Source: JBBDYH01 sp040901795 (GTDB taxonomy: Bacteria > Planctomycetota > Planctomycetia > Pirellulales > JALHPA01). Taken from it: a stretch of 55,450 nt of DNA. The notes below the pieces were generated by a model that was not told the origin of the DNA, searched no databases, and saw only the letters and a program-made list of their open reading frames with translations. The stretch spans positions 1-55,450 of the forward strand of contig JBBDYH010000003.1 of NCBI GenBank assembly GCA_040901795.1, written 5' to 3'. This document shows, one piece after another, positions 24,892 through 33,453 of the stretch. The first letter of the stretch is position 1; the number at the start of each line of letters is the position of its first letter. The position numbers and the translations under genes are program-made.

Positions 24892-26073
24892 TTACGTGCG
24901 AATGGCGGACTCGATGGAGTCCACGGCCGCGTTGACGCTCGCCTGCCGGTCGAATCCGGCGTACGTGGCCGCAAAAGCGGCCGCGCCGTCGCTCCCCTCA
25001 CCTGCCGCAGTCCGCCGCAAGCTCTCCGGCAGCGATTGCGCACGATTGGCCGGCACCACCAGGCCCGCCCCCAGCACCGCCACGCGCTCCGCCAGGACCC
25101 ATTGTTCCAACAGCAGCGGGAACTGAACCGTTGGCTTGCCGGCGAGCAAGGCCGCCGCGGTCGTCGCGTGGGTTCCGTTGAGGACCGCGAAATCGGTCTC
25201 TGCCAGGGCTGTTTGCAGATCGAGGGCCACCGGCGACACGCGCACAAAGTCGGTCGCATACTGCCGCGCGACTGCGGGATCGCCGCTGCCGGTGTAGAGG
25301 ATAGTGGCCACCCGGAGTCGGGTCAGCTCCGCCACGACGCCTTCCACCAGCTTGTGGGGCTTAAGATACGCGAACGCTCGGGGCCGAGTGTCGCCGTGCC
25401 ACTGCGGCGTCGCGCCGCGCGGGAGCGGGAAAACGCCGACGTATTGCCCCGACTCGCGAGCGCCGAAGTGATCCAACTCCGGAAAAGTGGCCAATAAGGT
25501 CGCATCGACCTCGGCAAACAGTTGGCCCACCGACTCCAAAGGCGGCAAGCGGTGCGACTTGCGCAATGCATTGAGGTTATCGAGCACCGCGGAAGGGTTC
25601 GTGGTCTCGCGCCGATCCCCGAGCCAGATTCGCAAATCCTCCGCTTCCCGCCCCGGCGGAGGACAGGCGAAGCCAGTCCCCAGCAGGATCCGCCGTGTGG
25701 GAATCGCGTACGAGGCGGCCAAGGCCGTCGGGCTGTGGTCGAAAACAACGGCATCGGGCCGAACCGCCTTATAAATCGACAGCCAGGCCGAAGCCAGGGC
25801 AGACAGGTCTTTTTGCGAGCCGAAGCCCACGTTGTGCAGAATGTCTACGAAGGACCGGACCGGCGATACGGCGTAGCTGGGCGTCCCCGGCCAAAACGGT
25901 GCAGCAAACAAGCCGACCGGCAAGCCGGCGAACAGCTCGCCCGCGGCCACCACGTTTCTCGAGGCGAGAACCACGTGGTGACCGCGGTCGATGAGCCGCT
26001 CGGCTAGTTGCCGGAGGGGGCCGAGATGCCCTCGACCGCCCCCCAGCTCCCAGACCAGAAGGATGGTTGGCAC
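24892..26073 (-). CDS. UDP-glycosyltransferase-like protein (GT1/GT28 type)
   Basis: A 393-residue GT-B fold glycosyltransferase. The N-terminal acceptor domain opens with ILLVWELGGGRGHLGPLRQL, matching the glycine-rich loop of MurG/UGT-like enzymes, and the C-terminal half carries VATILYTGSGDPAVARQY, DFAVLNGTHATTAAALLAGKPTVQFPLLLEQ (given in part) and a late VAVLGAGLVVP, the nucleotide-sugar site region. I choose GTG at 26073, where AGGGG lies seven bases upstream; an open TTG at 26091 overlaps the preceding stop. It follows the LEPR-XLL gene by ten bases and is likely co-transcribed. Donor and acceptor sugars are unknown. Confidence 0.85.
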   Translation of the reverse strand: MPTILLVWELGGGRGHLGPLRQLAERLIDRGHHVVLASRNVVAAGELFAGLPVGLFAAPFWPGTPSYAVSPVRSFVDILHNVGFGSQKDLSALASAWLSIYKAVRPDAVVFDHSPTALAASYAIPTRRILLGTGFACPPPGREAEDLRIWLGDRRETTNPSAVLDNLNALRKSHRLPPLESVGQLFAEVDATLLATFPELDHFGARESGQYVGVFPLPRGATPQWHGDTRPRAFAYLKPHKLVEGVVAELTRLRVATILYTGSGDPAVARQYATDFVRVSPVALDLQTALAETDFAVLNGTHATTAAALLAGKPTVQFPLLLEQWVLAERVAVLGAGLVVPANRAQSLPESLRRTAAGEGSDGAAAFAATYAGFDRQASVNAAVDSIESAIRT

Positions 26074-26083
26074 TGGATTACCC

Positions 26084-26605
26084 CTATCCAACGTAGAACA
26101 TCACCTCTTCTGATGTAATTCCATCCCAATCCGTTACGGTCGCGGTCACCCAACCGATGGTACCTTCGGGAAATGTGAACGACAGTTCAAAACTTCCGTC
26201 TGCTTGCACCATGGTGCTCTGACCCGCCAGCAGACTGCCGAAGTTCACGAGCAGTCCTTCGACGCTCTTGTCGTCAAGGACTGAGCCGGTGAATGTCCAG
26301 AAGTCGGGCCCTCCTTGAGAGCCACCGAAGTTCGAAATCTCCGGCGCGATGAAGCCGTAGCCGCCGTAGCCGCTGTCGCTGCTCATTGTGGCGGTTCCGC
26401 CATTGCTGGTGGATCCCCATAGCGGCGAATCAGCGCCGTCCTCTGCCGGCGCCACATAGGCGGTCTCTTCGACCGGTTCACCGACATCGGCGGCGAGCAA
26501 CCGGCGCGAATCGAGCCGCTCGAATGATAACCGTCTGGAGTTGCGGATCCGCAGGGTACGACCACGGGCGCTGCCCGGAACCAGATGTTTCAGAAAAAAG
26601 CGCAT
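26084..26605 (-). CDS. LEPR-XLL-type secreted protein
   Basis: A 173-residue protein with the planctomycete N-terminal sorting-type motif RRLSFERLDSRRLLAAD (about 24-40), a variant of the LEPR-XLL signature found on exported surface proteins. The remainder is acidic, glycine/serine-rich and strand-forming (GSTSNGGTATMSSDSGYGGYGF, in part; LLVNFGSLLAGQST; SFELSFTFPEGTIGWVTATVTDWDG in part) and resembles an Ig-like or cadherin-like single domain. It is first in a two-gene unit with the glycosyltransferase. Binding partner and role are unknown. Confidence 0.8.
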   Translation of the reverse strand: MRFFLKHLVPGSARGRTLRIRNSRRLSFERLDSRRLLAADVGEPVEETAYVAPAEDGADSPLWGSTSNGGTATMSSDSGYGGYGFIAPEISNFGGSQGGPDFWTFTGSVLDDKSVEGLLVNFGSLLAGQSTMVQADGSFELSFTFPEGTIGWVTATVTDWDGITSEEVMFYVG

Positions 26606-26853
26606 TGCGATACCTCAAACGGGTTTGGCCGCCGCGAAACAGGTAGCCGGCCCGCGTACAGCGAGCGTTCGGCGGCGACGGGACAGAAAACTACCGGATG
26701 GCTACCCGACGGCTATGTAGCGAAACGGGCGAGAAACCGGACAAAAATTTTCCGGTTTCTCCTAAGAAAATGGAAAAAAATGAGCCGGCGCCGTCCGGAT
26801 CAAGAATGGCATGAAGTCGGCCACAGAGTCCCGCGGAGAGGCACAAGGCCGCG
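26606..26853. other. intergenic region between the kinase and LEPR-XLL genes
   Basis: This holds the shared upstream element at 26714-26775, and a 17-base direct repeat TCCGGATCAAGAATGGC at 26794-26810 and 26864-26880, the second copy inside the kinase's last codons. No gene is supported. Confidence 0.5.
26714..26775 (-). promoter_or_regulatory. shared GTCCG-TTTC element upstream of the LEPR-XLL gene
   Basis: On the minus strand the sequence runs TTTTCTTA, then TTTTTGTCCGGTTTCTCGCC and CGTTTCGCTACATAGCC. Order and spacing match the block at 24707-24760. It lies about 110 bases before the LEPR-XLL start codon and downstream of the TPR kinase, and it could be the promoter or operator of the LEPR-XLL/glycosyltransferase unit. 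Confidence 0.45.
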
Positions 26854-29016
26854 CTACGGGGTATCCGGATCAAGAATGGCTGGAGGCTCGGCTGCTAGTG
26901 CTTGTTGCGGCTGTTGCTTCAGCACTCGCTGCATCCTCTCGTCCTTAAGAAGCAACATAAAAACTGGGCCCTGCTCGAACTGTGTGGGCCGTACTCCGAG
27001 ATTAATTGCACTTTTCGAGTGGTCAAGAGTTTTCTTAAGGCGATCCGGCGCCGCAGAGAGCCACCAAATGCAGGCCGCAACGTAATGGAGGTTGCCGAAG
27101 CCTGGCGCTTGCTCGATGACCAATTCAATGTCGCGCAGCGCTGTCTCACCGACTTTCGATTTCTGCGCGGCGGCCCATCGCAATTCGAGCACGGCGCGAT
27201 TGAAGAGCGCAGGTCGGTAATGAGGATTCACTCGTAGCGCCGAATTGAGATGCGTCCGGGCCAATGGAAGAGTGCCCAGGCTGAGGTGGCTGTGGCCAAG
27301 ATTGTTCAAAACCGCTTCGTTCTTATAACCTTCAGCAATTGCATGATCGTAACTGCGGATCGCGTCCCTATGGCTCCTCATCAGGTTCATGCAATATCCC
27401 ATGCTCGCCAAGTATCGCGGCTCGCCCGTTCGATCGTAAAGCTGTTGATAGTGTTCGCTTGCGGAAATGTAATCCCCCAACGCGACGCGCGAGCGAGCGA
27501 GGCCCAGCAACGCCGGTTCGAACTCCGGCTCGGCCGCTGTTGCCTCCTCAAAGGCGACGATTGCCGCCTGCAGTTCGCCCCGCTCAACAGCCGCCTGAGC
27601 GTCGACAAACAGCCGCTCGTGATAGGGCTTTCGCAGCGACAGCCACGCGCCTCCGCAGCTCAAGGCCGCCGCCAGCAATACCCCGACCACCGCGGTAGCT
27701 AGCCGGTGCGTCCGCACCCAGCGCTTTGCCCGTGAAACAGGGTGCAATGCGCGACGGATCGCCACGGCGGCAGCCTCGGCGCTCGGGAACCGGTCGTGCG
27801 GGTGGAACGCCAAGCAGCGTCCAACGAGGGCGACGATAGCCCGATCGACCCCCGCTTTTTGCAATTTGGCCAAATCCGCTCCCCGCACCTGCTGCTCCAA
27901 AAGCTGGGTCCCCGACCGCTCCAGCGACAGATTCTTCGAAACCGGACCGAACGGCAGCGTTCCGGCCAGCATTTCGTAGAGGATGACCCCCATCGAGAAC
28001 ACATCGGCGCGTGCGTCGAGTGGGTCCGCGGGCCGGCCCAGCATCACCTTGACCTGTTCTGGGGCCATGTAGGGGAGCGTGCCGCCCATGCGGCCTTCCG
28101 ACGAGGCCAATTCGGCCGAAAGATTGAAATCGAGGAGCATCGGCCGGCCGTCGTCGGTCAACAGGATGTTCGACGGCTTGAGATCGCGATGGCAGATTCC
28201 TTTGGCATGGAGATATGCCAGTGCATCGGCCACTTGGGCGAATTGGACGAGCAACGCGTTCACAAACGATTGCCGTCGCAGCCAGGCCCAGACTTCCGCC
28301 GCATCTGCGGGTGGTTCGCCTTTCAGCCGCCGGACGGTTTCGGCGAAAACGGCGCCGGTCTGTGGCCGCGCCACCGAGGAGGCGATCTCATCCAACACAT
28401 CCTCGAACGTCGCCAGGCCCAACAGCGGCATGCAGACGCTGGTCAAACCACTCTCGCCGTCGTCTACGACAGAGTAGACCGGGATCACGTTGGCGTGCTG
28501 CAACCGACCGAGTAAATGGGCCTCGCGACTGCCGCCGCGCGACACCTTCAGAACTACGGTCCGATCGCCCAGTGCGGCCTGACGGGCCAGGTACACGCGG
28601 CCAATGGCGCCTTGGCCAATTTCTTCGAGCAACTCGAAGCCGCAGAACTCTTGCGGTGGAGAGGGCCAGCGCGCCGGGACCTTGGGAGGAGCAAGCTCGC
28701 GCTCGACGAATTGATGCACTTGCAGGCGTCGGCGGACGGACGTCTTGTGGAGCGGAAAGCGTTCGCAGAACCGCTCGACGTCGATCTCTTCGCCCGACTC
28801 CTCGCGCCGACAAAACTCTTCGTAGGCCAGCTCCAGGACAATGCTCTTCTTCTGCGCAAGCTCTGGATGCTCCGCCAGGGCGCCGAGGGCATCAGGCTTG
28901 TGCCCGACGCTCCACTCGGCCCTGATCTCGCTGAGTACGCCGCGATCGCGGCCAGGCGGCCTGTGGCCGTCCTGGAGCATGGTTTCCGCGGAAGGAGTCC
29001 AATTACGCTTCGTCAT
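26854..29016 (-). CDS. Hanks-type Ser/Thr kinase with TPR domain (DFN variant)
   Basis: A 720-residue membrane kinase. Residues 125-430 form the kinase domain: glycine loop GQGAIG (about 134-139), Lys157 in VVLK, HRDLKPSN at 276-283, and APE in MAPEQ near 320. The metal-binding motif is DFN (296-298) rather than DFG; Asp is kept. One transmembrane helix (TAVVGVLLAAALSCGGAWL, about 450-470) separates it from a TPR-rich C-terminal domain (units around AAIVAFEEATAAEPEFEPAL and AIRSYDHAIAEGYKNEAVL). The start at 29016 overlaps the sigma gene's end by 14 bases. It probably senses or regulates the adjacent ECF sigma factor. Its stop codon TAG lies in a GTAG. Confidence 0.92.
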   Translation of the reverse strand: MTKRNWTPSAETMLQDGHRPPGRDRGVLSEIRAEWSVGHKPDALGALAEHPELAQKKSIVLELAYEEFCRREESGEEIDVERFCERFPLHKTSVRRRLQVHQFVERELAPPKVPARWPSPPQEFCGFELLEEIGQGAIGRVYLARQAALGDRTVVLKVSRGGSREAHLLGRLQHANVIPVYSVVDDGESGLTSVCMPLLGLATFEDVLDEIASSVARPQTGAVFAETVRRLKGEPPADAAEVWAWLRRQSFVNALLVQFAQVADALAYLHAKGICHRDLKPSNILLTDDGRPMLLDFNLSAELASSEGRMGGTLPYMAPEQVKVMLGRPADPLDARADVFSMGVILYEMLAGTLPFGPVSKNLSLERSGTQLLEQQVRGADLAKLQKAGVDRAIVALVGRCLAFHPHDRFPSAEAAAVAIRRALHPVSRAKRWVRTHRLATAVVGVLLAAALSCGGAWLSLRKPYHERLFVDAQAAVERGELQAAIVAFEEATAAEPEFEPALLGLARSRVALGDYISASEHYQQLYDRTGEPRYLASMGYCMNLMRSHRDAIRSYDHAIAEGYKNEAVLNNLGHSHLSLGTLPLARTHLNSALRVNPHYRPALFNRAVLELRWAAAQKSKVGETALRDIELVIEQAPGFGNLHYVAACIWWLSAAPDRLKKTLDHSKSAINLGVRPTQFEQGPVFMLLLKDERMQRVLKQQPQQALAAEPPAILDPDTP

Positions 29017-29584
29017 GGCAATGTTCTCGCCACAAATCGCCAACGACGCGACGCGCCGTCCGCGCGCTGATCCCCAGCGAGCCGGCGATGGCCTCAAACG
29101 ATTCGCCTGTCATGCGACGGCGGAGCACCTCCTGTTGCTCTGGTGATCGCTCGCTGAGCATTTGTTGCCATCGCTCGCGCGCGATGGCGAATTGGCTGGG
29201 AGTTCCCTCCCGGCCTGGGATTTGGTCCCCATCCTCGTTATGCGGCGTCAAGCGCTTTTCTCGGTGAGCGGCGCGCGACGCCGTGTAGAGTTGGTCTCGA
29301 TAGGCGTCCCACAGCTTATACTGCGCCAGGCGGACTAACGCCGCCATGAGCTGCTCCGGCGAGCGAATCTCCGCCATGTCGCCAATGCCCAGGAAGAACG
29401 ACTTCCAAACAGCTTGCGCGAGATCTTGGGAGTCGATGCGGGCGCGAATCTGGCTCTTCAGCCTGCGACGAAGGACCGCCATCACATGCGGGCCATATTC
29501 GCAGACCAGCTCCCAGGCCGCGTCTTCGTCGCCCAAGCGCAGTCGCTCCAGCAAAGTCTCGAAGTCCGTCGAAGTCGTGGCCAT
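29003..29584 (-). CDS. ECF RNA polymerase sigma factor (kinase-linked)
   Basis: A 193-residue sigma factor of the planctomycete kinase-associated ECF type. Region 2 is seen in IRARIDSQDLAQAVWKSFF and LMAALVRLAQYKLWDAYRDQ (quoted in pieces), and region 4 in LSERSPEQQEVLRRRMTGESFEAIAGSLGIS followed by ARTARRVVGDLW (shown in part). The downstream kinase start is nested in its 3' end, so the pair is translated together. No classical anti-sigma gene accompanies it, consistent with control by phosphorylation. Confidence 0.88.
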   Translation of the reverse strand: MATTSTDFETLLERLRLGDEDAAWELVCEYGPHVMAVLRRRLKSQIRARIDSQDLAQAVWKSFFLGIGDMAEIRSPEQLMAALVRLAQYKLWDAYRDQLYTASRAAHREKRLTPHNEDGDQIPGREGTPSQFAIARERWQQMLSERSPEQQEVLRRRMTGESFEAIAGSLGISARTARRVVGDLWREHCHDEA

Positions 29585-29629
29585 TGCTGTCTTTTGGCGG
29601 TAATGTCAGTGGAAGGAGCAGTACCGGCG

Positions 29630-29675
29630 GCAAACTGGTTGCTCAGTGTAACACCTATCTGTCGAATTACGCAAA
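29630..29675 (-). promoter_or_regulatory. possible promoter of the sigma-kinase operon
   Basis: Reading the minus strand, TTGCGT near 29672 and TTACAC near 29649 are separated by about 17 bases and lie some 65-90 bases before the sigma start. This is a plausible but imperfect sigma-70 promoter found by eye. Confidence 0.3.
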
Positions 29676-29770
29676 CCGAGTAAGTGTGGCAATCCGCGCC
29701 ATCCGGGGACTTATATCGCCCCGCTCGCCGAAATCGGTAGTGGGTCGCCGCGGCGAGCCGTGGCACACCC

Positions 29771-31435
29771 TCATTCGACTTCCAGAATCTCGATCTTCAA
29801 TTGGCCGATTACCTGCGCCAGCGACAAGAACGTGCTGAAGGCCGTGGTCCCCTGAAGACTCGAATGGGCGAGCTTCAAATGCGCCGCGCCAATGGCCGGC
29901 CGGTCAAGCGTCGCGTCGAGTCCCACCCAGCCGCCGTCGATCCAGACTTCGTTCCACATGTGGTAACCGAAACCCTGCGCGGCTGAGACGTACACCAGCC
30001 CAATCGCGACGCGTGCCGGAATGTCGCGCGCCCGGCAGAGGGCCGCCAGCAGTACGGCGTGCTCAGTGCAGTCTCCTTCGGCGTGCTCAACGACATCGGC
30101 GGCGCTGGCGAAGGCCTGCGAGTAATTCGGCCGACGAATGTGCCGCTTGACCGCCTCGGCCAGCCTCCTGGCGACTTGCCAGCCGTCCGCCTCGTCCGGT
30201 GCGATCGATTGCGCCATCGTGACGATTTTGGGGTTGTCGCTTTGAATGAGGTTATTCGGCGCCCGATCATCGTCTGTCGGCGGGCTCGTTTTCGGCGGTA
30301 TGCTCGATGGCGGGCCACCCGCTGCCGTGGACGTCGCCGGCGCCACAGCTTGCCCGCTTGTGCCTGGGGCCTGGGGGCGCACAGCCGACACGATCACCTC
30401 AGCCGTACGCGTGTCGAGCGGTATCACTTCCTGCCGCTGGCCATTGGCGAATATCTGCGCGGGGTCGTTCGTCTTTAAGTGCAGCCGGTAGCGGATTCGC
30501 CGCGTGGCGTGTGGGTTTTCGAGCGGCCGGTCCGCCGGCACGGTGGTGTCGAGCATCAAGTCAAACTTCGCCTGGCCCAAAGCCGCCAGTGCGATCTCCT
30601 GGGTCGTACGATAGGTCTCTTGCGCCAGGGCGTCGATCTGCCGCCGCAGGATGACTCCGTCGCGGTTGGCCCACAACCGCTCGACGATCGGCTGGCCGTC
30701 GGGCAGAAGGGCGCGGCACTCGATGCGCAACAGGTCCTCGCTATGTTGCAACAGCCTGGTGGACTCATACTTATCAGCCACCAGCTCCATTGCCACAGGC
30801 TGGTTGAGCACCGCCATGAGTCCTGTGAGCTTCCTCCGCTCGCCGGGCCGCATCGGCTGTCGCAAGAGCGACTGCTCCATGGCCAGAACCCCTCCCGCCG
30901 CGGCCGGCCAGGCCGACCGGGCGGTCGTCGCTTTACCGGCCGTTACGGTTTCGACGACCAGCTCGTTTCCTTCGACTTGACCGGTGAAGTCCGTCGGCGT
31001 CGTCCCAGAATCCAGGCGCGTTTGAAAGCGCACCAGTTCGCCCGTCGGCGTCTCGATGCTGGTCGAAACGATCGAGAGCTTCGAGCGTTGGCCGGCGCGA
31101 TTGACGGTGACCGAATTGGTGCTGTCGACGCGCACCCCTTTGGTCTCGTCCTCGACAAAGTCGCTGGTCTGGGTGCGGCAATAGCCCACTTTGACCCCGC
31201 CCAGATAGATTGCGTCCCAGGTCTCTTTAGGGTGGCCTTGGGCCGAGATCTTCGCGGGACTTGCGGAAGCTTTAGCTGCGGTCGAAGTTTCGCGCTCGGT
31301 TTGAGCGCGAATCGCCGTCCTGACCGGTGGCGGCGACGTGGCGTCTGTTTGGCGGGAACAGCCGGCGGCCACCAAGCCAACCACCACAGCGAACGGCAGC
31401 AGTTTGCAGCGCGCGAATCGTTTCTGGTTGCGCAT
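29771..31435 (-). CDS. transglutaminase-like domain lipoprotein
   Basis: A 554-residue lipoprotein: the signal ends in VGLVAAGCS, a good lipobox with Cys at about residue 25. A long middle region of strands is followed by a transglutaminase-like (cysteine protease fold) domain near the C-terminus with Cys in EGDCTEHAVLLAALCRA, His in GYHMWNEVWIDGGW and Asp in GLDATLDRP. Such domains act as proteases or amidases in bacteria. I start at 31435, where AGGAG lies eight bases upstream; the longer frame to 31576 is not favoured. The proline/threonine-rich linker near residue 390 is probably flexible. Confidence 0.88.
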   Translation of the reverse strand: MRNQKRFARCKLLPFAVVVGLVAAGCSRQTDATSPPPVRTAIRAQTERETSTAAKASASPAKISAQGHPKETWDAIYLGGVKVGYCRTQTSDFVEDETKGVRVDSTNSVTVNRAGQRSKLSIVSTSIETPTGELVRFQTRLDSGTTPTDFTGQVEGNELVVETVTAGKATTARSAWPAAAGGVLAMEQSLLRQPMRPGERRKLTGLMAVLNQPVAMELVADKYESTRLLQHSEDLLRIECRALLPDGQPIVERLWANRDGVILRRQIDALAQETYRTTQEIALAALGQAKFDLMLDTTVPADRPLENPHATRRIRYRLHLKTNDPAQIFANGQRQEVIPLDTRTAEVIVSAVRPQAPGTSGQAVAPATSTAAGGPPSSIPPKTSPPTDDDRAPNNLIQSDNPKIVTMAQSIAPDEADGWQVARRLAEAVKRHIRRPNYSQAFASAADVVEHAEGDCTEHAVLLAALCRARDIPARVAIGLVYVSAAQGFGYHMWNEVWIDGGWVGLDATLDRPAIGAAHLKLAHSSLQGTTAFSTFLSLAQVIGQLKIEILEVE

Positions 31436-32022
31436 CGTGGGCGCTCCTGACGGAGAGTCGATTTTCAGGCCGGCGTTCATGTACCCGAATGCCACGATTG
31501 CGGCAAGCGCGATTGGGCTGCGTCTGCCAGCAGGCAAGGTCCGCGGAACCAGCAAGGGTTTGCATCTCGGGCGCAAAATCGATGGTCCGCGACGGGATGC
31601 CGAGGCAGCTCACGATCTGGCTGGTGCTAGACTTCCAACGGTGTTTTGCGCGCCTCGGTAGCCAGACGTAGGGTGGGCTATGCCCACCGAGAATTGGACC
31701 GGGATCCATTGGTGGGCAGAGCCCACCCTACGCTGCTACGCTGCCGCCAAAAGCCAGCGGCGACGGATGTTCCGGCTGTATGGCCGGCTACGGGACAAGG
31801 ACGCGGCCTTTGCGGAAAGTCGCCGAGCCGGACACGAAGTGCGTGACCTACGATTGGGTACCGAGCGGACATTGAGATAAGTTGCCCGCCCGATACGCAG
31901 CGATCCTTACGGCGGAGACCGACGCTGACCCAGCCTCGGTCTCATGCTCCGGAAGGGTGGCTGCACGAGACAGAGACACACTGAATTACTACTGAGGCGG
32001 ACAACGCTTTCGAGGTCGCCGA
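31436..32022. other. 587-base intergenic region with a GTAG hairpin pair
   Basis: No convincing gene. The frames at 31646-31880 run through the hairpin pair and look artificial. The pair itself is at 31668-31731 and is listed separately. A stretch from 31740 to 31990 shows no recognisable motif; a promoter for the 32023 gene is expected in it. Confidence 0.5.
31668..31731. repeat. GTAG-led REP-like inverted pair (GGTGGGC hairpins)
   Basis: Plus-strand GTAG-GGTGGGC-TAT-GCCCACC starts at 31668, and minus-strand GTAG-GGTGGGC-TCT-GCCCACC starts at 31731. Both stems are perfect and differ only in the loop. They face each other across about 24 bases. This is the cleanest REP-like pair in the window. 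Confidence 0.85.
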
Positions 32023-32715
32023 ATGGGCTTTTTGAAACGCTTTTTTCGCAACGCTTTGCGCGAGGGAGCGCCCGCACAGTTACCCAGCAGCTTCGTGCAC
32101 CTCTCGGAGGACGAGCTGGAGGCGCACCTGGGCGTCGTGCGGTATGGCGACTTCGTGTTGAGCGAAGCCATCCGTCCCTCGTACGACTTGCAGGTGGTCC
32201 CCAGTCAAGGCTTCCGCCACGACTTCTACGTCGATGAGCCGTCGAAGACGCGCGTGCCGGTGCTGATGGGTGCGGCGACTTCGGCGAAGCTGTTTGAGAC
32301 GTTCCTTGACCTGCTCGAGCCCTTGGGCAACGTCGTCGACGTCGTGCTGGAGACCAGCCACAACCGCGACACGCGCGGGCACGTCGACCTCTACCGCGAG
32401 CACATCGACCTGCCGGTGCTCAAGAGCACGCTTTACGACTACGAGGACCTGCTCGTGAACGACGGCTGCACGGGCATCGCCGTCCTCAACCCGCACATCC
32501 CGCTGGAAGTGCAGTTTGACGAGCACAAGCTGTTGATCGCCTACGGTCAGAACCTGAGCGAGTTCGAGGACGTCTTTCAATCGCACGGCATCCGCTGCAA
32601 CGACCAGATGAAGTTCATCACGGAAGGGGAGCACGTGCACTCGTCGAGCGAGACGTATGCGCAGCAGTTTGAAGAGCTGTTGATGCGGCTGGGGATGGAT
32701 GGCGGAATGGAGTGA
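32023..32715 (+). CDS. conserved hypothetical protein, 230 aa
   Basis: Not assigned to a family I can name. The protein is soluble, mixed alpha/beta and highly charged. It begins with MGFLKRFFRNALREGAP and contains VPVLMGAATSAKLFETFLDLL and LLVNDGCTGIAVLNPHIPLEVQFDEHK (in part). GAGG lies about seven bases before the ATG. The even spacing of acidic and hydrophobic residues and long helices suggest a complete folded protein. It stands alone, followed by a dense hairpin repeat block. Confidence 0.7.
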   Translation: MGFLKRFFRNALREGAPAQLPSSFVHLSEDELEAHLGVVRYGDFVLSEAIRPSYDLQVVPSQGFRHDFYVDEPSKTRVPVLMGAATSAKLFETFLDLLEPLGNVVDVVLETSHNRDTRGHVDLYREHIDLPVLKSTLYDYEDLLVNDGCTGIAVLNPHIPLEVQFDEHKLLIAYGQNLSEFEDVFQSHGIRCNDQMKFITEGEHVHSSSETYAQQFEELLMRLGMDGGME

Positions 32716-32732
32716 GTACCCATCTCCCCAGT

Positions 32733-32932
32733 GTAGCCCTCTCGCTCCGCGAGAGGATCTCGTTCCCACGGTCTCCGTGGGAACGGAACGCCGCGACGCT
32801 CTGCGTCGCGTACCGTAGACCTCTCGCTCCGTTCGGCTGAGCTCACGGCCGAAGCCGCGAGAGGAAATGGCGGCTGAAGGCCGTGAACTCGACAGCCCAG
32901 TGCGCAGCACTGGGTGACGAGAGGAAAAAACC
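32733..32932. repeat. hairpin repeat cluster of several families
   Basis: In order: GTAG-CCCTCTCG CTC CGCGAGAGG (32733-32756), CGTTCCCACGG TCT CCGTGGGAACG (32761-32785), a CGCGACG CTCTG CGTCGCG hairpin, a second GTAG unit (32815) whose CCTCTCG..CGAGAGG stem encloses another hairpin block, and CCCAGTGC/GCACTGGG. One unit is apparently inserted into another. The cluster separates two convergent genes. Confidence 0.75.
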
Positions 32933-32982
32933 ATCTCAAGGCCCAAGGGGCCGCGACTCTTCGCCTCTTCTGACCCTCTCGG

Positions 32983-33453
32983 TCAATAGCCCATGTTGTA
33001 CATCACGCCCCATCGTGGCGAGGAGAGGCCAAAGCGGGAGCTGTAGGGACGAAAGTTCGTGACGCCGTACGGCTGATTGAAGTAACCGCCATACGGGCGA
33101 TACGAATAGCTCCGGTACGTCGAATAACCCGGATACCCATACGCATACCGCGGTACGTCGTGGTAACGGTGGTAATTGCGATGATCCAGCTCATCGTGAA
33201 ACGCATCGTGGTCCAGCGCGTCGTGCAGCCGCTCATGCTGCCGCCAGGTCATCGGATAGCGATGGGCCTCGCGATGATCAAACTCCCGATGAAACGCCCG
33301 ATGATCGAGCTCGTCATGAAGCCGCTGGTGGTCGCGGTAGTCGTAGTGACCGTAGGTATGATGGCGATACAGACGCCAGTCATCTGCGCTGGCGGCCCTA
33401 CCCCCGAGTGCGACGAAGGCCAACACGACAAGTGCTAACGCCAGCCGTTTCAT
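32983..33453 (-). CDS. secreted His/Tyr/Arg-rich repeat protein
   Basis: A 156-residue exported protein of unusual composition. After a signal peptide (LALALVVLAFVALGGRAASA) come imperfect repeats of the form HDELDHRAFHREFDHRE and HDALDHDAFHDELDHRN, roughly two per 40 residues, then a Tyr/Pro/Gly-rich tail (YGYPGYSTYRSYSYRPYGGY). It could bind metal through its histidines or form an extracellular coat, but nothing in the sequence proves it. Mature length is about 132 residues. Confidence 0.72.
   Translation of the reverse strand: MKRLALALVVLAFVALGGRAASADDWRLYRHHTYGHYDYRDHQRLHDELDHRAFHREFDHREAHRYPMTWRQHERLHDALDHDAFHDELDHRNYHRYHDVPRYAYGYPGYSTYRSYSYRPYGGYFNQPYGVTNFRPYSSRFGLSSPRWGVMYNMGY

Noticed and set aside
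31646..31880. Short ORFs over the GTAG hairpin pair
   Set aside because: They run through the palindromes in several frames on both strands, as repeats do.
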